A stretch of 64,000 bases of DNA, taken from positions 372,001 to 436,000 of the forward strand of contig CAWADL010000005.1 of NCBI GenBank assembly GCA_963780825.1. The letters run 5' to 3'. The translations under genes were made by a program, and so were the position numbers. Below are positions 15,776 through 24,318 of the stretch, piece after piece. The notes under the pieces were generated by a model. That model saw nothing but the letters and a program-made list of their open reading frames with translations. It was not told where the DNA came from and searched no databases. Each line of letters starts with the position of its first letter. Within the stretch, counting starts at the first letter, position 1. The stretch is from Roseiarcus sp963780825 (GTDB lineage Bacteria; Pseudomonadota; Alphaproteobacteria; Rhizobiales; Beijerinckiaceae).

Positions 15776-17158
15776 ATGGCCACGCTCGAAGACGTCCTCG
15801 CCACGATCGACGCCAATAGCCAGGCGGCGATTGAAAGGCTGTTCGATCTCGTCCGGATTCCCTCGATTTCCGCGCAGGCGCAGCACTACCCGGACTGTGA
15901 GCGCGCCGCGGACTGGCTGGTCGCGCAACTTGCCGAGGTCGGCTTCGAATCGCGCAAAGAGCCAACCGACGGCCGGCCGATGGCGATGGGCGTGGCGAAA
16001 GCGAAGACCCGCGACGCGCCGCATGTGCTGTTCTACGGCCACTACGACGTGCAACCGGCCGACCCGCTCGATCTCTGGAAGTCGCCGCCGTTCGAGCCGC
16101 GGCTGGAATCGACGCCCACTGGCGAGCGTATCATCGGGCGCGGCGCGGCCGACGACAAGGGACAGCTGATGACATTTCTGGAGGCTTGCCGCGCGTTCAA
16201 GGCGAATGGCGGGCTGCCTTGTCATGTCAGCGTTCTGTTCGAGGGCGAGGAGGAGACGGGCTCGCCGTCGCTGCCCGGCTTCCTCGCCAACAACGCCAAG
16301 AGCCTGAAGGCCGATCTGTTGCTGGTCTGCGACACCAGCATGTGGGACGCCGACACGCCCGCCATCACGACCATGCTGCGCGGCCTGGTGTTCGAAGAAG
16401 TCGTACTGACGGCCGCCAACCGCGATCTGCACTCCGGGCTCTATGGCGGCCCGGCGATCAACCCGATCCGAGTGTTGAGCCGGATCTTGTCGGACCTGCA
16501 CGATGACCAGGGTGTCGTGACCATTCCGGGCTTCTATGAAGGCGTCGACGAGCTGCCGGAGGATATTGCGACGCAATGGCGCGATCTCGGCTTCGATGCG
16601 GCCAAGTTCCTGGGCGATGTCGGGCTCTCGATTCCCGCGGGCGAGAGCGGCCGGTCTGTTCTGGAGATGATGTGGTCGCGTCCGACCTGCGAGTTCAACG
16701 GGATCGTCGGCGGATATACGGGCCAAGGCGCAAAGACCGTGCTGCCTGCCGAAGCGCGCGCCAAAGTATCGTTCCGCCTCGTTGGGCGACAGAATCCGGA
16801 TCGCATCCAGCAAAGCTTCCGCGCTTTCGTGAAATCCCGCCTCCCCGCCGATGTGAAGGTCGAGTTCCTGGGGCACGGCGGTAGTCCCGCGATCGGCTTG
16901 CCCGCGCGCGGCGAAGCCTTGCGCCGCGCCCGCCGCGCGCTGGAGGCGGAATGGGGCAAGCCGGCCGCCGTCGTCGGATCCGGCGGCTCGATCCCGATCG
17001 TCGGCGCCTTCAAACGCGAACTCGGCATGGATTCGCTGATGGTGGGTTTTGGGCTCGACGACGACGCCATCCATTCGCCGAACGAGAAATACGAGCGCCG
17101 CTCATTCCACAAAGGGGCGCGGTCGTGGGCGCGGATTCTGGCGGCGTTGAGCCAGTGA
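15776..17158 (+). CDS. M20/M25/M40 family dipeptidase
   Basis: A 460-residue co-catalytic zinc peptidase of the M20 family (carnosinase/DapE-like). Metal ligands are visible in FYGHYDVQPAD, RGAADDKGQ, EGEEETGSPS and CDTSMW, and the dimerisation domain insertion (NRDLHSGLYGGPAINPI) matches M20 dipeptidases. The final ligand region is DDDAIHSPNEKYE. Most likely a cytosolic dipeptidase with broad specificity. The ATG at 15776 gives the standard length. Its TGA overlaps the GTG start of a Nudix gene, so the two are coupled. Confidence 0.9.
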   Translation: MATLEDVLATIDANSQAAIERLFDLVRIPSISAQAQHYPDCERAADWLVAQLAEVGFESRKEPTDGRPMAMGVAKAKTRDAPHVLFYGHYDVQPADPLDLWKSPPFEPRLESTPTGERIIGRGAADDKGQLMTFLEACRAFKANGGLPCHVSVLFEGEEETGSPSLPGFLANNAKSLKADLLLVCDTSMWDADTPAITTMLRGLVFEEVVLTAANRDLHSGLYGGPAINPIRVLSRILSDLHDDQGVVTIPGFYEGVDELPEDIATQWRDLGFDAAKFLGDVGLSIPAGESGRSVLEMMWSRPTCEFNGIVGGYTGQGAKTVLPAEARAKVSFRLVGRQNPDRIQQSFRAFVKSRLPADVKVEFLGHGGSPAIGLPARGEALRRARRALEAEWGKPAAVVGSGGSIPIVGAFKRELGMDSLMVGFGLDDDAIHSPNEKYERRSFHKGARSWARILAALSQ

Positions 17159-17550
17159 GCCCAGGGGTCGGCTGCGGCGCGGCGATCCTGCGCGATGGTC
17201 GCTTGCTGCTCATCAAAAGGCTGAAAGCGCCGGAGGCGGGACATTGGAGCTTGCCCGGCGGCAAGGTCGATTTCGGCGAGCGCGCCGCGGATGCGGTCAG
17301 GCGGGAAATCGCCGAGGAACTGGGCGTCGGGATCGAACTGGAGCGGTCGCTAGGTTTCGTCGAGATGCTGGTTGATGATCAGCACTGGGTTTCGCCGATC
17401 TATCTCGCCACGATCCGATCGGGCGAGCCCTGCAATCGGGAGCCGACGAAGCACGAGGCGATTGTATGGGCGGACGTCGACGCGCCGCCGGCGCCGTTGG
17501 CCATCGCCGCGCGGGAGGCGTTGGCGCGGCTGAGGGCGGAGCGGGATTGA
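17155..17550 (+). CDS. Nudix hydrolase (MutT-like)
   Basis: A 131-residue pyrophosphohydrolase with a complete Nudix box (GKVDFGERAADAVRREIAEE, then LGV) preceded by HWSLPGG. The substrate cannot be told from sequence; family members clean up oxidised nucleotides, ADP-ribose or NADH. The start is the GTG at 17155, which overlaps the upstream peptidase TGA in GTGA. The N-terminus SPGVGCGAAILRDGRLLLIKR is typical. Confidence 0.88.
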   Translation: MSPGVGCGAAILRDGRLLLIKRLKAPEAGHWSLPGGKVDFGERAADAVRREIAEELGVGIELERSLGFVEMLVDDQHWVSPIYLATIRSGEPCNREPTKHEAIVWADVDAPPAPLAIAAREALARLRAERD

Positions 17551-17616
17551 GGCTTGTTTGAGCGAAGTGGGGAGCGATTTCTTTCTGAACGGTCTGATCC
17601 GTGCTAAAGAGGCCCG

Positions 17617-17823
17617 ATGACAACCGGTTTTTCAAATTCCGAAGTCGTGCCTTCCGCTACGCCTACAGAGGCCGACGTCCTGGCGTGGCGCGATTTGCCG
17701 CGTGACGAGCAGGTTCGACGCCTGCGCCGAATGTTGGCTTCGCCCGAGGCCACCACGGCGACTGACGCGAGCATGGTCGACATCTGGGACGAGATAGAGG
17801 CTGACACATCGGTCCGTGGTTAA
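17617..17823 (+). CDS. Antitoxin of a ParE-type toxin pair
   Basis: A 68-residue acidic protein (LAWRDLPRDEQVRRLRRMLA, then MVDIWDEIEAD) whose stop overlaps the start of a RelE/ParE toxin by 8 bp. Size, acidity, order and overlap fit a type II antitoxin. The N-terminus is not a clear ribbon-helix-helix, so the antitoxin class is uncertain. It probably binds the toxin through its C-terminal helix and represses the pair's promoter. Confidence 0.7.
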   Translation: MTTGFSNSEVVPSATPTEADVLAWRDLPRDEQVRRLRRMLASPEATTATDASMVDIWDEIEADTSVRG

Positions 17824-18112
17824 GTATCGCCTCTCGCGGCTGGCGCGTGAGCAAGTCCGGGACATCGGTCGATTTACGCTGAAGCGTTTCGGGCACTATC
17901 AAGCTAAGGCGTACCACGCGGGTCTGGAGCGGACGTTCGGCCTGCTGGCGGATTTCCCGATGATGGGGGTCGAAGTCGCCGAAATTCTGGTGAGTTTACG
18001 ACGCTTTCGGTTTCAATCCCATGTTATTTTCTATTCACTGGAGCCCCACGGCGTCCTGATACGTGCGGTATTACACGCGGCGCAGAATGTACGGCCGGAA
18101 CTTTTCGAATAG
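17816..18112 (+). CDS. RelE/ParE family toxin
   Basis: A 98-residue protein of the ParE group: VKYRLSRLAREQVRDIGRFT at the start, KAYHAGLERTFGLLADFPMMG in the middle, FRFQSHVIFYSLEPHGVLIRAVLHAAQN at the end. ParE members poison DNA gyrase, and RelE members cut mRNA on ribosomes; the pattern (IFY, then I.RVLH) favours ParE. The GTG start lies within the antitoxin's last codons. A typical plasmid- or chromosome-borne stability module. Confidence 0.85.
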   Translation: MVKYRLSRLAREQVRDIGRFTLKRFGHYQAKAYHAGLERTFGLLADFPMMGVEVAEILVSLRRFRFQSHVIFYSLEPHGVLIRAVLHAAQNVRPELFE

Positions 18113-18188
18113 TTGACGCCCGCCTCCTGCGCTGCCGCAAAGCGCCGGTGAACGCTGCCTCAGTGCCGTTCGATCGGAACCGCTCGAC

Positions 18189-18968
18189 CTAAGCCGCGCG
18201 TACGCCCAGCGGCGTGTCCGCCTCGGCCGCGACACGGTTCCGACCTTGGTTCTTCGCGCTGTAGAGCGCCGCATCGGCGCGCGCGATCAACGTCGAGATG
18301 TCGCCCTCGAAATGCGCCGTCGCTGCGACTCCAAAGCTCGCGGTCACGGCAATCGGTCCGCCGGGACCCATCACGCGGCGCGTGGCGAGACGAACACGCG
18401 CCATCTCCGCCCAAAACATCGCGTGCTCGAGGTTCGCGCCCGCCAAGACGACCACGAACTCCTCGCCTCCAAACCGCGCCAACAGCGTCGCAGGCCGCGC
18501 CTCCTCCAGCCCGGTCAACAGATCGGCCACTTTTTGAAGCACCCGGTCGCCGACGTCATGGCCGTAACCATCGTTGACGCGCTTGAAATTATCGATGTCA
18601 CAGACCAGCACCGCCGCGCTGCCGGTCGGCAATGCCGCGACGGCTTCGTCGAACCCACGCCTGTTCAACAGGCCGGTCAGAGGATCTCGGGTCGCCAGCG
18701 CATGCAGGCGATCGCGCAGATTATTGGCGGTGCGCAGAATGACCATCGTGCGGTAGCCGACAATCGGGCAGACGGTTACGCATTCGATAAAGGTCACGCC
18801 GAGCCCAAAACGGAGCGCCGCCCAACCGCTTACCGACCGCGAGAAATCGCCGTCGAGATACCACAACGTGATCACGAAGGTGGTCGGCAAGGCGATCGCC
18901 AGCGAGATCGCCGTCTGAATGACGATCGACAAGACGACGTCACGCTGTGTACGAATGCGGCCGACCAA
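18189..18968 (-). CDS. Diguanylate cyclase with two membrane helices (GGDEF)
   Basis: A 259-residue protein predicted to make cyclic-di-GMP. Two hydrophobic segments (residues about 12-36 and 52-76) are followed by a short linker and a GGDEF domain starting ATRDPLTGLLNRRGF. The catalytic loop is GGEEF at 167-171, an active form. The product-inhibition RxxD site five residues upstream is absent (RPAT), so feedback control is probably lost. There is no recognised sensor domain. The start is a TTG at 18968. It stands alone between a toxin pair and a CNNM-type transporter. Confidence 0.85.
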   Translation of the reverse strand: MVGRIRTQRDVVLSIVIQTAISLAIALPTTFVITLWYLDGDFSRSVSGWAALRFGLGVTFIECVTVCPIVGYRTMVILRTANNLRDRLHALATRDPLTGLLNRRGFDEAVAALPTGSAAVLVCDIDNFKRVNDGYGHDVGDRVLQKVADLLTGLEEARPATLLARFGGEEFVVVLAGANLEHAMFWAEMARVRLATRRVMGPGGPIAVTASFGVAATAHFEGDISTLIARADAALYSAKNQGRNRVAAEADTPLGVRAA

Positions 18969-19154
18969 CGCAGGGCTCCAAGACGAGCGGCAATCCGGTC
19001 TAGTCCCTCACTATGCAACTCTGCATTGAAAAATAGATTAAAATTGTCCGGATCAACCCCGTTTTACGTCGCGGCGCGGCTCAGTTTACGCGAGCTACGC
19101 ACGCCTTTCGCTGATCTTCGCCTCGATTCGCCGCCCCGGCGTCGCTAAACTGCG

Positions 19155-20444
19155 ATGATGACCCTGTTGCTCGCCGCGCTCATTATTGCGCTCAGCCTCT
19201 TCGGCGCCGCCTTCTTCGCCGGCGCCGAGACCGCGCTCACCGCCGCTTCGCGCGCGCGCCTGCAGGCTTTGGAGACCGCCGGCGACAAGCGCGCGGCGCT
19301 CGCCAACCGGCTGATCGCCAACAAGGGGCGGCTCATCAGCGCCATGCTGCTCGGCGGCCAGCTCGTCACCATCGCCTCCTCCGCCTACACGACCAGCGTG
19401 ATGGTCGCCGCTTTCGGCCAAGGCGGCGTGCTCGAAGCGACCGTGATCATGACGATCCTGATCGTCGTGTTCGGCGAGGTGCTGCCGAAGACGATCGCCA
19501 TTGCCTATCCCGACCGGGTTTCGCTGAGCGTCGCGCCGATCGTCGCGTTCTTCGTCACCGTGTTCTACCCGGTCGTCCGCACGGTCGAGGCGCTCGTGCG
19601 CGCTTTGCTGCGGCTCGGCGGCTTCTCGGCCGGCGAACGCGACGACGGCGTCACCGGCGCCGAGGAGCTCAGGGGCGCCGTCGACATCCTGCATCGGGAG
19701 GGCGAAGTGGCGCGCGACGAGCGCGACATGTTCGGCGGCCTGTTGGAGCTCGCCGAGGTGCAGGTCGGCGAGGTGATGATCCATCGCACCAAGATGCGCA
19801 CGCTCGACGCCGACCTCGCCCCCGCCGAACTGGTGCGCGAGGCGCTGGCCTCGCCCTACACCCGCATGCCGCTGTGGCGCAGCGAGCCCGACAACATCAT
19901 CGGCATGCTGCACGTGAAGGATTTGTTCCGCGCCTACGCCGCCGCCGGCGGCGACGCGTCGAAACTGCGCGCCGCCGACATCGCGCTGGAAGCCTGGTTC
20001 ATCCCCGAGGCGACGACGCTGCAGGACCAGTTGCAGGCCTTCCTGCGGCGCAAGACCCATTCCGCGCTGGTGGTCGACGAGTACGGCGTGGTGCTCGGGC
20101 TGATCACGCTCGAGGACATCATCGAGGAGATCGTCGGCGACATCAAAGACGAGCACGACATCGCGATGCAGGGCGTGCGTCAGCAGCTCGACGGGTCGCT
20201 GATCGTCGATGGTTCGGTGTCGATCCGCGATCTCAACCGTATGATGGACTGGGATTTGCCCGACGAGGAGGCGGCGACCGTCGCAGGCCTTGTCATTCAT
20301 GAGGCGCGCTCGATCCCCGAGGCGCGTCAGACGTTCGTGTTCCACGGCTTCCGTTTCGAGGTGTTGCGCCGGCAGAAGAACCGCATCGCCGCACTGCGCG
20401 TCACGCCGATGGAGACGAAGGGGAAGATCAAAGCTGCGGTTTGA
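19155..20444 (+). CDS. CNNM/CorC (HlyC) family transporter
   Basis: A 429-residue inner-membrane protein with an N-terminal DUF21 domain of about four helices (AALIIALSLFGAAFFAGAET, then TVIMTILIVVFGEVLPKTIA). Two CBS domains follow (TRMPLWRSEPDNIIGMLHVK, HSALVVDEYGVVLGLITLED), then a C-terminal CorC_HlyC domain (SVSIRDLNRMMDWDLPDEEA). Homologues act in magnesium/cobalt export or resistance. The 'hemolysin' label is historical. ATG at 19155; no operon partner. Confidence 0.92.
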   Translation: MMTLLLAALIIALSLFGAAFFAGAETALTAASRARLQALETAGDKRAALANRLIANKGRLISAMLLGGQLVTIASSAYTTSVMVAAFGQGGVLEATVIMTILIVVFGEVLPKTIAIAYPDRVSLSVAPIVAFFVTVFYPVVRTVEALVRALLRLGGFSAGERDDGVTGAEELRGAVDILHREGEVARDERDMFGGLLELAEVQVGEVMIHRTKMRTLDADLAPAELVREALASPYTRMPLWRSEPDNIIGMLHVKDLFRAYAAAGGDASKLRAADIALEAWFIPEATTLQDQLQAFLRRKTHSALVVDEYGVVLGLITLEDIIEEIVGDIKDEHDIAMQGVRQQLDGSLIVDGSVSIRDLNRMMDWDLPDEEAATVAGLVIHEARSIPEARQTFVFHGFRFEVLRRQKNRIAALRVTPMETKGKIKAAV

Positions 20445-20567
20445 ATCAGATAGAGACATTCCTGCAAATTGTATGAATTTCAAAATTGGAATGGATCTAA
20501 TTTTCTGACGTTTCGTTGACAGCCAATTGAGCGCGTGATCTTTGAATAGCAAGCTTGAACGCGCCCA

Positions 20568-21056
20568 ATGGGATTGTTGATGTCGTTGCGAAGAAAGTCC
20601 CCGTTGGAGGCTGAAGGCGCGCAAGGCTTAGCGTTTGTTGTTCTCGCATTGCGAGGCGTCATGGACGAGATTTGCGATAGCCGAGGCCAATTTCGCGTCG
20701 ACGTCTGGGAGGTTTTCGACGCGGCCGCGCCGATCGAGGATGCGAAAGCGTTGTTTGGTTGTTTCTTTGGCTTCGCGCGCGCCTTGCTGGCTGTCGCTGA
20801 ACGACCGCTCGAATGGCGGCAAGGCTATTGCAGCTATCTTTGTCGCGACGAATGGCTGGCCGCTACTATAGTTGACGCCGCCCAGCGCGCCGATATCGCC
20901 AAGGTTCTCGGCGCGGCCGCCGAGTTGGTTGGAGTCGAGGACCTCGGCGACGTCTTGAACGCCGCGCAGACGTTAGCGGCCGCCTTGACTCAGCGCGGCA
21001 TCTACCTGCGCCCGGAGGCGCGCTGCGATCTCTGTCCGAAGCGCACGCTTCACTGA
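20568..21056 (+). CDS. Hypothetical protein, 162 residues
   Basis: I do not recognise this protein. It is soluble, alpha-helical in appearance, alanine-rich and has a cysteine pair near the end (RCDLCPKRTLH). An internal ATG at 20580 (MSLRRKSPLEAEGAQ) is an alternative start. Codon use matches the neighbours and there are no frame breaks, which supports it being real. It follows the CNNM gene after 123 bp and precedes a repeat-containing gap. Confidence 0.5.
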   Translation: MGLLMSLRRKSPLEAEGAQGLAFVVLALRGVMDEICDSRGQFRVDVWEVFDAAAPIEDAKALFGCFFGFARALLAVAERPLEWRQGYCSYLCRDEWLAATIVDAAQRADIAKVLGAAAELVGVEDLGDVLNAAQTLAAALTQRGIYLRPEARCDLCPKRTLH

Positions 21057-21569
21057 ACCCGACGTGTAGGATCGGGACAAGCCCGGCCAACAAACAAACA
21101 AAAAGACGTCCCAACTTTTACGGCTAACTCGTTTGCGGAAATTAGAGCAATTTGCGGCTGACTGGAACCACCGTCATTGCGAGCGAAGCGAAGCCATCCA
21201 GCGTGTGATCGACGGTGTGCCGGATAGAGTCGCTGCAGCGGCGCCGTGGATTGCCGCGTTGCTTCGCTCCTCGCAATGACGATAGCCCAAAGTACGGGCT
21301 CGCAAAGCGGTGCAAAGTCGATAGATTTCTGACAGAACAGATCGGGCGATCGCCTAACGTCAGGGAGAATTTCCCATGACGTTTGCGGTGACTTATCGGT
21401 TTGGATGAACGGGTAGTATGTTACTGGACTACGATAGCGGACATGGAAGCGCATCTGTGTTGAAGACGGGGAGATATGTTATGTTTGGCGGCGCCGTCGA
21501 CAGGGCGCTCGGCTGTCCTTCCCGTCAGATTCACCTCCGCAGCGCGTAGCGTCAGCGAGCGCATAGCCC
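21057..21569. other. Intergenic gap without a gene, holding one family A repeat
   Basis: 513 bp between the hypothetical gene and the ABC ATPase. Apart from the family A palindrome at 21173-21281, I see nothing coding. The last 200 bp probably contain the promoter of the ABC operon, but no clear -35/-10 was identified. Confidence 0.6.
21173..21281. repeat. Family A palindromic repeat, copy 2
   Basis: A 109-bp palindrome, same orientation as copy 1 and close in sequence (GTCATTGCGAGCGAAGCGAA on the left, TTCGCTCCTCGCAATGAC on the right; shared GCCGGATAGAG and GCGGCGCCGTGGATTGCCGC internally). Confidence 0.85.
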
Positions 21570-22328
21570 GTGACCGCGCCTCCCGCCCTCGCCGTCGATC
21601 GCGTCACGCACGCCTACGGCGCGCGCCTCGCGCTCGACGACGTGAGCTTCTCCGTGGCGCCCGGCAACTTCTGCGTGCTGCTCGGCCTCAATGGCGCGGG
21701 CAAGAGCACGTTGTTCTCCGTCATCACGCATCTTTATGCGCCCCGCGCCGGCGCCGTACGCATATTCGGGCATGATGTGGCGCGGGCCAGCGGAGCGGCG
21801 CTCGCCTGCCTCGGCGTGGTGTTTCAACAACGCACGCTCGATCCCGATCTCTCTGTCGATCAAAATCTCGCCTACCACGCCGCGTTGCAAGGCATGACCC
21901 GGACTGAACGGCGCGAGCGGCAGACGGTCTTGCTGGAGCGCGTCGGATTGGCCGATCGCGCCCGCGACAAGGTGCGCCATCTCTCCGGCGGGCAGATGCG
22001 ACGCGTTGAGATCGCGCGGGCGCTGCTCCACCAACCCAAGCTCGTATTGCTCGACGAGCCCACGGCGGGATTGGACATCAAAGCTCGCGCGGACATCCTC
22101 GCCATTGCGCGACAGCTCACCCGCGCCGACGGTGTTGGCGTGCTCTGGACGACGCATCTCGTCGACGAGATCGCGCCCGAAGATCATGTCGTCGTATTGC
22201 ATAAGGGCAAGGTGCGCGCGGATGCGACCTGTCGCGAGTTGATGGCCGACAATAGCGCCGCCGGCGTCGGCGAGGCGTTCGCCAAGATCACCGGCGCGAC
22301 CGCTGCGGCCGAGGAGGCGGAGCCTTGA
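21570..22328 (+). CDS. ABC exporter ATP-binding protein, PQQ-dependent alcohol dehydrogenase-associated type
   Basis: A 252-residue ABC ATPase with Walker A (GLNGAGKST), Q-loop (VVFQQRTLDPDLSVDQNLAY), signature (LSGGQMRRVEIARAL) and Walker B (LVLLDEPTAGLD). The wording HAALQGMTRTERRERQ and WTTHLVDEIAPEDHVVVLHKG resembles the subfamily that accompanies PQQ-dependent alcohol dehydrogenases (the pedC-associated exporter ATPase). The GTG start at 21570 follows repeats. It overlaps its permease by 4 bp (TTGA). Substrate unknown; no PQQ dehydrogenase lies in the window. Confidence 0.85.
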   Translation: MTAPPALAVDRVTHAYGARLALDDVSFSVAPGNFCVLLGLNGAGKSTLFSVITHLYAPRAGAVRIFGHDVARASGAALACLGVVFQQRTLDPDLSVDQNLAYHAALQGMTRTERRERQTVLLERVGLADRARDKVRHLSGGQMRRVEIARALLHQPKLVLLDEPTAGLDIKARADILAIARQLTRADGVGVLWTTHLVDEIAPEDHVVVLHKGKVRADATCRELMADNSAAGVGEAFAKITGATAAAEEAEP

Positions 22329-23164
22329 GCGCGGCCGCCGCGCCTCATGAGCCCCGGCCTTTCGGCGCGGCGCGGCTCTGGATTTGTCTGCAAGGCATCA
22401 TGTGGCGCGAGAGCCTGCGCTTCCTGCATCAGCGGGAGCGGTTCGTCTCGGCGCTGGTGCGGCCGCTCGTCTGGTTGTTCATCTTCGCGGCGGGTTTCCG
22501 GCAGACGCTCGGCGTCTCGATCATTCCGCCTTATGACACTTATGTGCTTTACGAGGTCTACATCACGCCCGGCCTGATGGCGATGATCCAGCTGTTCAAT
22601 GGCATGCAATCCTCGCTGTCGATGGTCTACGATCGCGAGATGGGCAGCATGCGCATGTTGCTGGTCAGTCCCGCCCCGCGTTGGTTCCTGCTCACCTCCA
22701 AGCTGATCGCCGGCGTCGCGGTGTCGATCCTGCAGGTCTACGCTTATCTGGTCGTCGCCTATTTCTGGGAGATCGAACCGCCGAGTTGGTGGAACTATTT
22801 GACCGTGCTGCCGGCGCTGGCGCTGGCCGGTCTGATGCTCGGCGCGCTCGGGATGCTGCTGTCCTCGCTGATCAAGCAGCTGGAGAACTTTGCCGGCGTA
22901 ATGAATTTCGTGATCTTCCCGATGTTCTTCGCCTCCTCCGCGCTTTATCCGCTGTGGCGCGTGCGCGAGGGTAGCCCTTGGTTGGCGCTGGCCTGTCAGA
23001 TCAATCCATTCACTCATGCGGTCGAGCTCATCAGGTTCGCCTTCTACGGGCAGGTCGAGCCGACGTCGCTTGCGGTGGTGGTGGGTTGCGGGGCGGTGTT
23101 TCTCGCCGCCGCGGTCTATGCCTACGATCCCGCGCGCGGGATTTTGATGCGGCGAGGGGGTTGA
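22325..23164 (+). CDS. ABC-2 type permease, PedC-like
   Basis: A 279-residue ABC-2 membrane protein. Its core, MWRESLRFLHQRERFVSALV then ITPGLMAMIQLFNGMQSSLS and MVYDREMGSMRMLLVSPAPR, closely follows the PedC family. I count six hydrophobic segments, including WNYLTVLPALALAGLMLGAL and NFVIFPMFFASSALYPLW. It pairs with the upstream ATPase to form an exporter. The TTG start overlaps the ATPase stop. The next gene starts 1 bp after its stop, so all five ABC genes from 21570 to 25748 look like one operon. Confidence 0.87.
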   Translation: MSAAAAPHEPRPFGAARLWICLQGIMWRESLRFLHQRERFVSALVRPLVWLFIFAAGFRQTLGVSIIPPYDTYVLYEVYITPGLMAMIQLFNGMQSSLSMVYDREMGSMRMLLVSPAPRWFLLTSKLIAGVAVSILQVYAYLVVAYFWEIEPPSWWNYLTVLPALALAGLMLGALGMLLSSLIKQLENFAGVMNFVIFPMFFASSALYPLWRVREGSPWLALACQINPFTHAVELIRFAFYGQVEPTSLAVVVGCGAVFLAAAVYAYDPARGILMRRGG

Positions 23165-23165
23165 G

Positions 23166-24317
23166 ATGCCGAGGCAAAAAGCCGCGGGCGGTTCGAATAC
23201 GAAGACGCGCCGCGACCTCCCTCCCCCCTTGTGGGGGAGGGCCGGGGAGGGGGGTGGCCGCAAGCGCCGCTCTATCTGTCTGGCGCCGGCCAAGCCGAAC
23301 CGACCCCCCTCCCTAACCCTTCCCCACAAGGGGGGAGGGGATCGGAAAGGGACGCTGCGCATCCTCGCCGCCTTGGCGGCTTTGCTCCTAGTCCTCCCCG
23401 CGGCCGCCGCCGACAAGCTGCGCGTCGCGGTGCAAAAGACGGGCACGGTGGCCTGGGAGATAGCGGTCGCGAAGGCGCAGGGTTTCGACAAGGCCGCCGA
23501 TCTGGATATCGAGACGCAAGAGCTCGCCTCGACCGAGGCGGGCAAGATTGCGCTGCAGGGCGACGCGGCCGACATGATCGCCTCGGACTGGTTGTGGGTC
23601 GCGCGGGAGCGGGCGCTTGGCGACGATCTCCTGTTCACGCCGTTCAGCAGCGCGCTCGGCGCCCTCATGGCGCCGAAAGATTCTCCGATCCACGGGCTCG
23701 CCGATCTCAAAGGAAAGTCGATCGGCGTCGCCGGCGGCCCGATCGACAAAAGCTGGTTGATGCTGCGCGCGCTTGCGCTGCGCTCAGGCGCCGATCTCGG
23801 CAAAGAGGCCAAGCCCGTCTACGGCGCGCCGCCATTGATCGCCGAGAAATTCGCGCAAGGCGAGATCGACTCCGCATTGGAGTATTGGAACTTCTGCGCC
23901 GACCTGGAATCGCGGGGCTTTCGCCGGGTGATCGACATGACCGACGTCGAGAAGGCGCTGGGCGCCGCGGGGCCGGTGGCGATCACCGGCTACGTGTTCA
24001 AAGCCGCATTGGCGCGCGATCACGCCGACGCGCTGAAGCGCTATTTCGAGATGCTGGACAAGGCCCGCGCCGCGCTGAGGGATGATCGACAAGCCTGGGC
24101 GCCAATCCGCTCGCGCGTGGGCGCCAAGGACGACGCGGCCTTCGAGATCTATCGGCGCCGCTATCTGGAAGGCGCGCCGGCGCGCCCCGTGGCTGAAGAG
24201 GCGAAGGACGCGTCAGCCCTGTTCAAGGCGATCGCCGAAATCGGCGGCCCTGAGCTCGTCGGCCCCGCCAAAGCGCTCGACCTTGCCGCCTTCTACGATC
24301 CCGCGAAAGGGCCCTGA
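23166..24317 (+). CDS. NitT/TauT-type ABC substrate-binding protein with a repeat-encoded N-terminus
   Basis: A periplasmic binding protein of the SsuA/TauA/ThiY fold (LRVAVQKTGTVAWEIAVAKA, DMIASDWLWVARERALG, LKGKSIGVAGGPIDKSW, GEIDSALEYWNFC). A hydrophobic export signal, LRILAALAALLLVLPAAAAD, begins only at about residue 65. The preceding residues, from the ATG at 23166, are encoded mostly by palindromic element E (23217-23340), which seems to have landed between the original start and the signal sequence. Whether the long form is exported is unclear; a non-ATG start after the repeat is possible. It is followed by its own permease and ATPase. Confidence 0.75.
   Translation: MPRQKAAGGSNTKTRRDLPPPLWGRAGEGGGRKRRSICLAPAKPNRPPSLTLPHKGGGDRKGTLRILAALAALLLVLPAAAADKLRVAVQKTGTVAWEIAVAKAQGFDKAADLDIETQELASTEAGKIALQGDAADMIASDWLWVARERALGDDLLFTPFSSALGALMAPKDSPIHGLADLKGKSIGVAGGPIDKSWLMLRALALRSGADLGKEAKPVYGAPPLIAEKFAQGEIDSALEYWNFCADLESRGFRRVIDMTDVEKALGAAGPVAITGYVFKAALARDHADALKRYFEMLDKARAALRDDRQAWAPIRSRVGAKDDAAFEIYRRRYLEGAPARPVAEEAKDASALFKAIAEIGGPELVGPAKALDLAAFYDPAKGP
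23217..23340. repeat. Family E palindrome inside a coding region
   Basis: A 124-bp inverted repeat with arms around CCCCCCTTGTGGGGGAGGG (left) and CCCTTCCCCACAAGGGGGGA (right), lying inside the 5' end of the binding-protein gene. It encodes the low-complexity stretches PPPLWGRAGEGG and PPSLTLPHKGG. Confidence 0.85.
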
Positions 24318-24318
24318 A

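Noticed and set aside
15416..17074. A 552-codon minus-strand frame under the M20 peptidase
   Set aside because: Antisense shadow in high-GC DNA; the plus-strand peptidase has all metal-binding motifs.
19095..20624. A 509-codon minus-strand frame opposite the CNNM gene
   Set aside because: Histidine/glutamate/aspartate-rich shadow with no motif; the plus strand encodes DUF21 and CBS domains.
22184..23812. A 542-codon minus-strand frame under the ABC genes
   Set aside because: Antisense to well-defined ATPase, permease and binding-protein genes; low-complexity composition and no recognisable domain.
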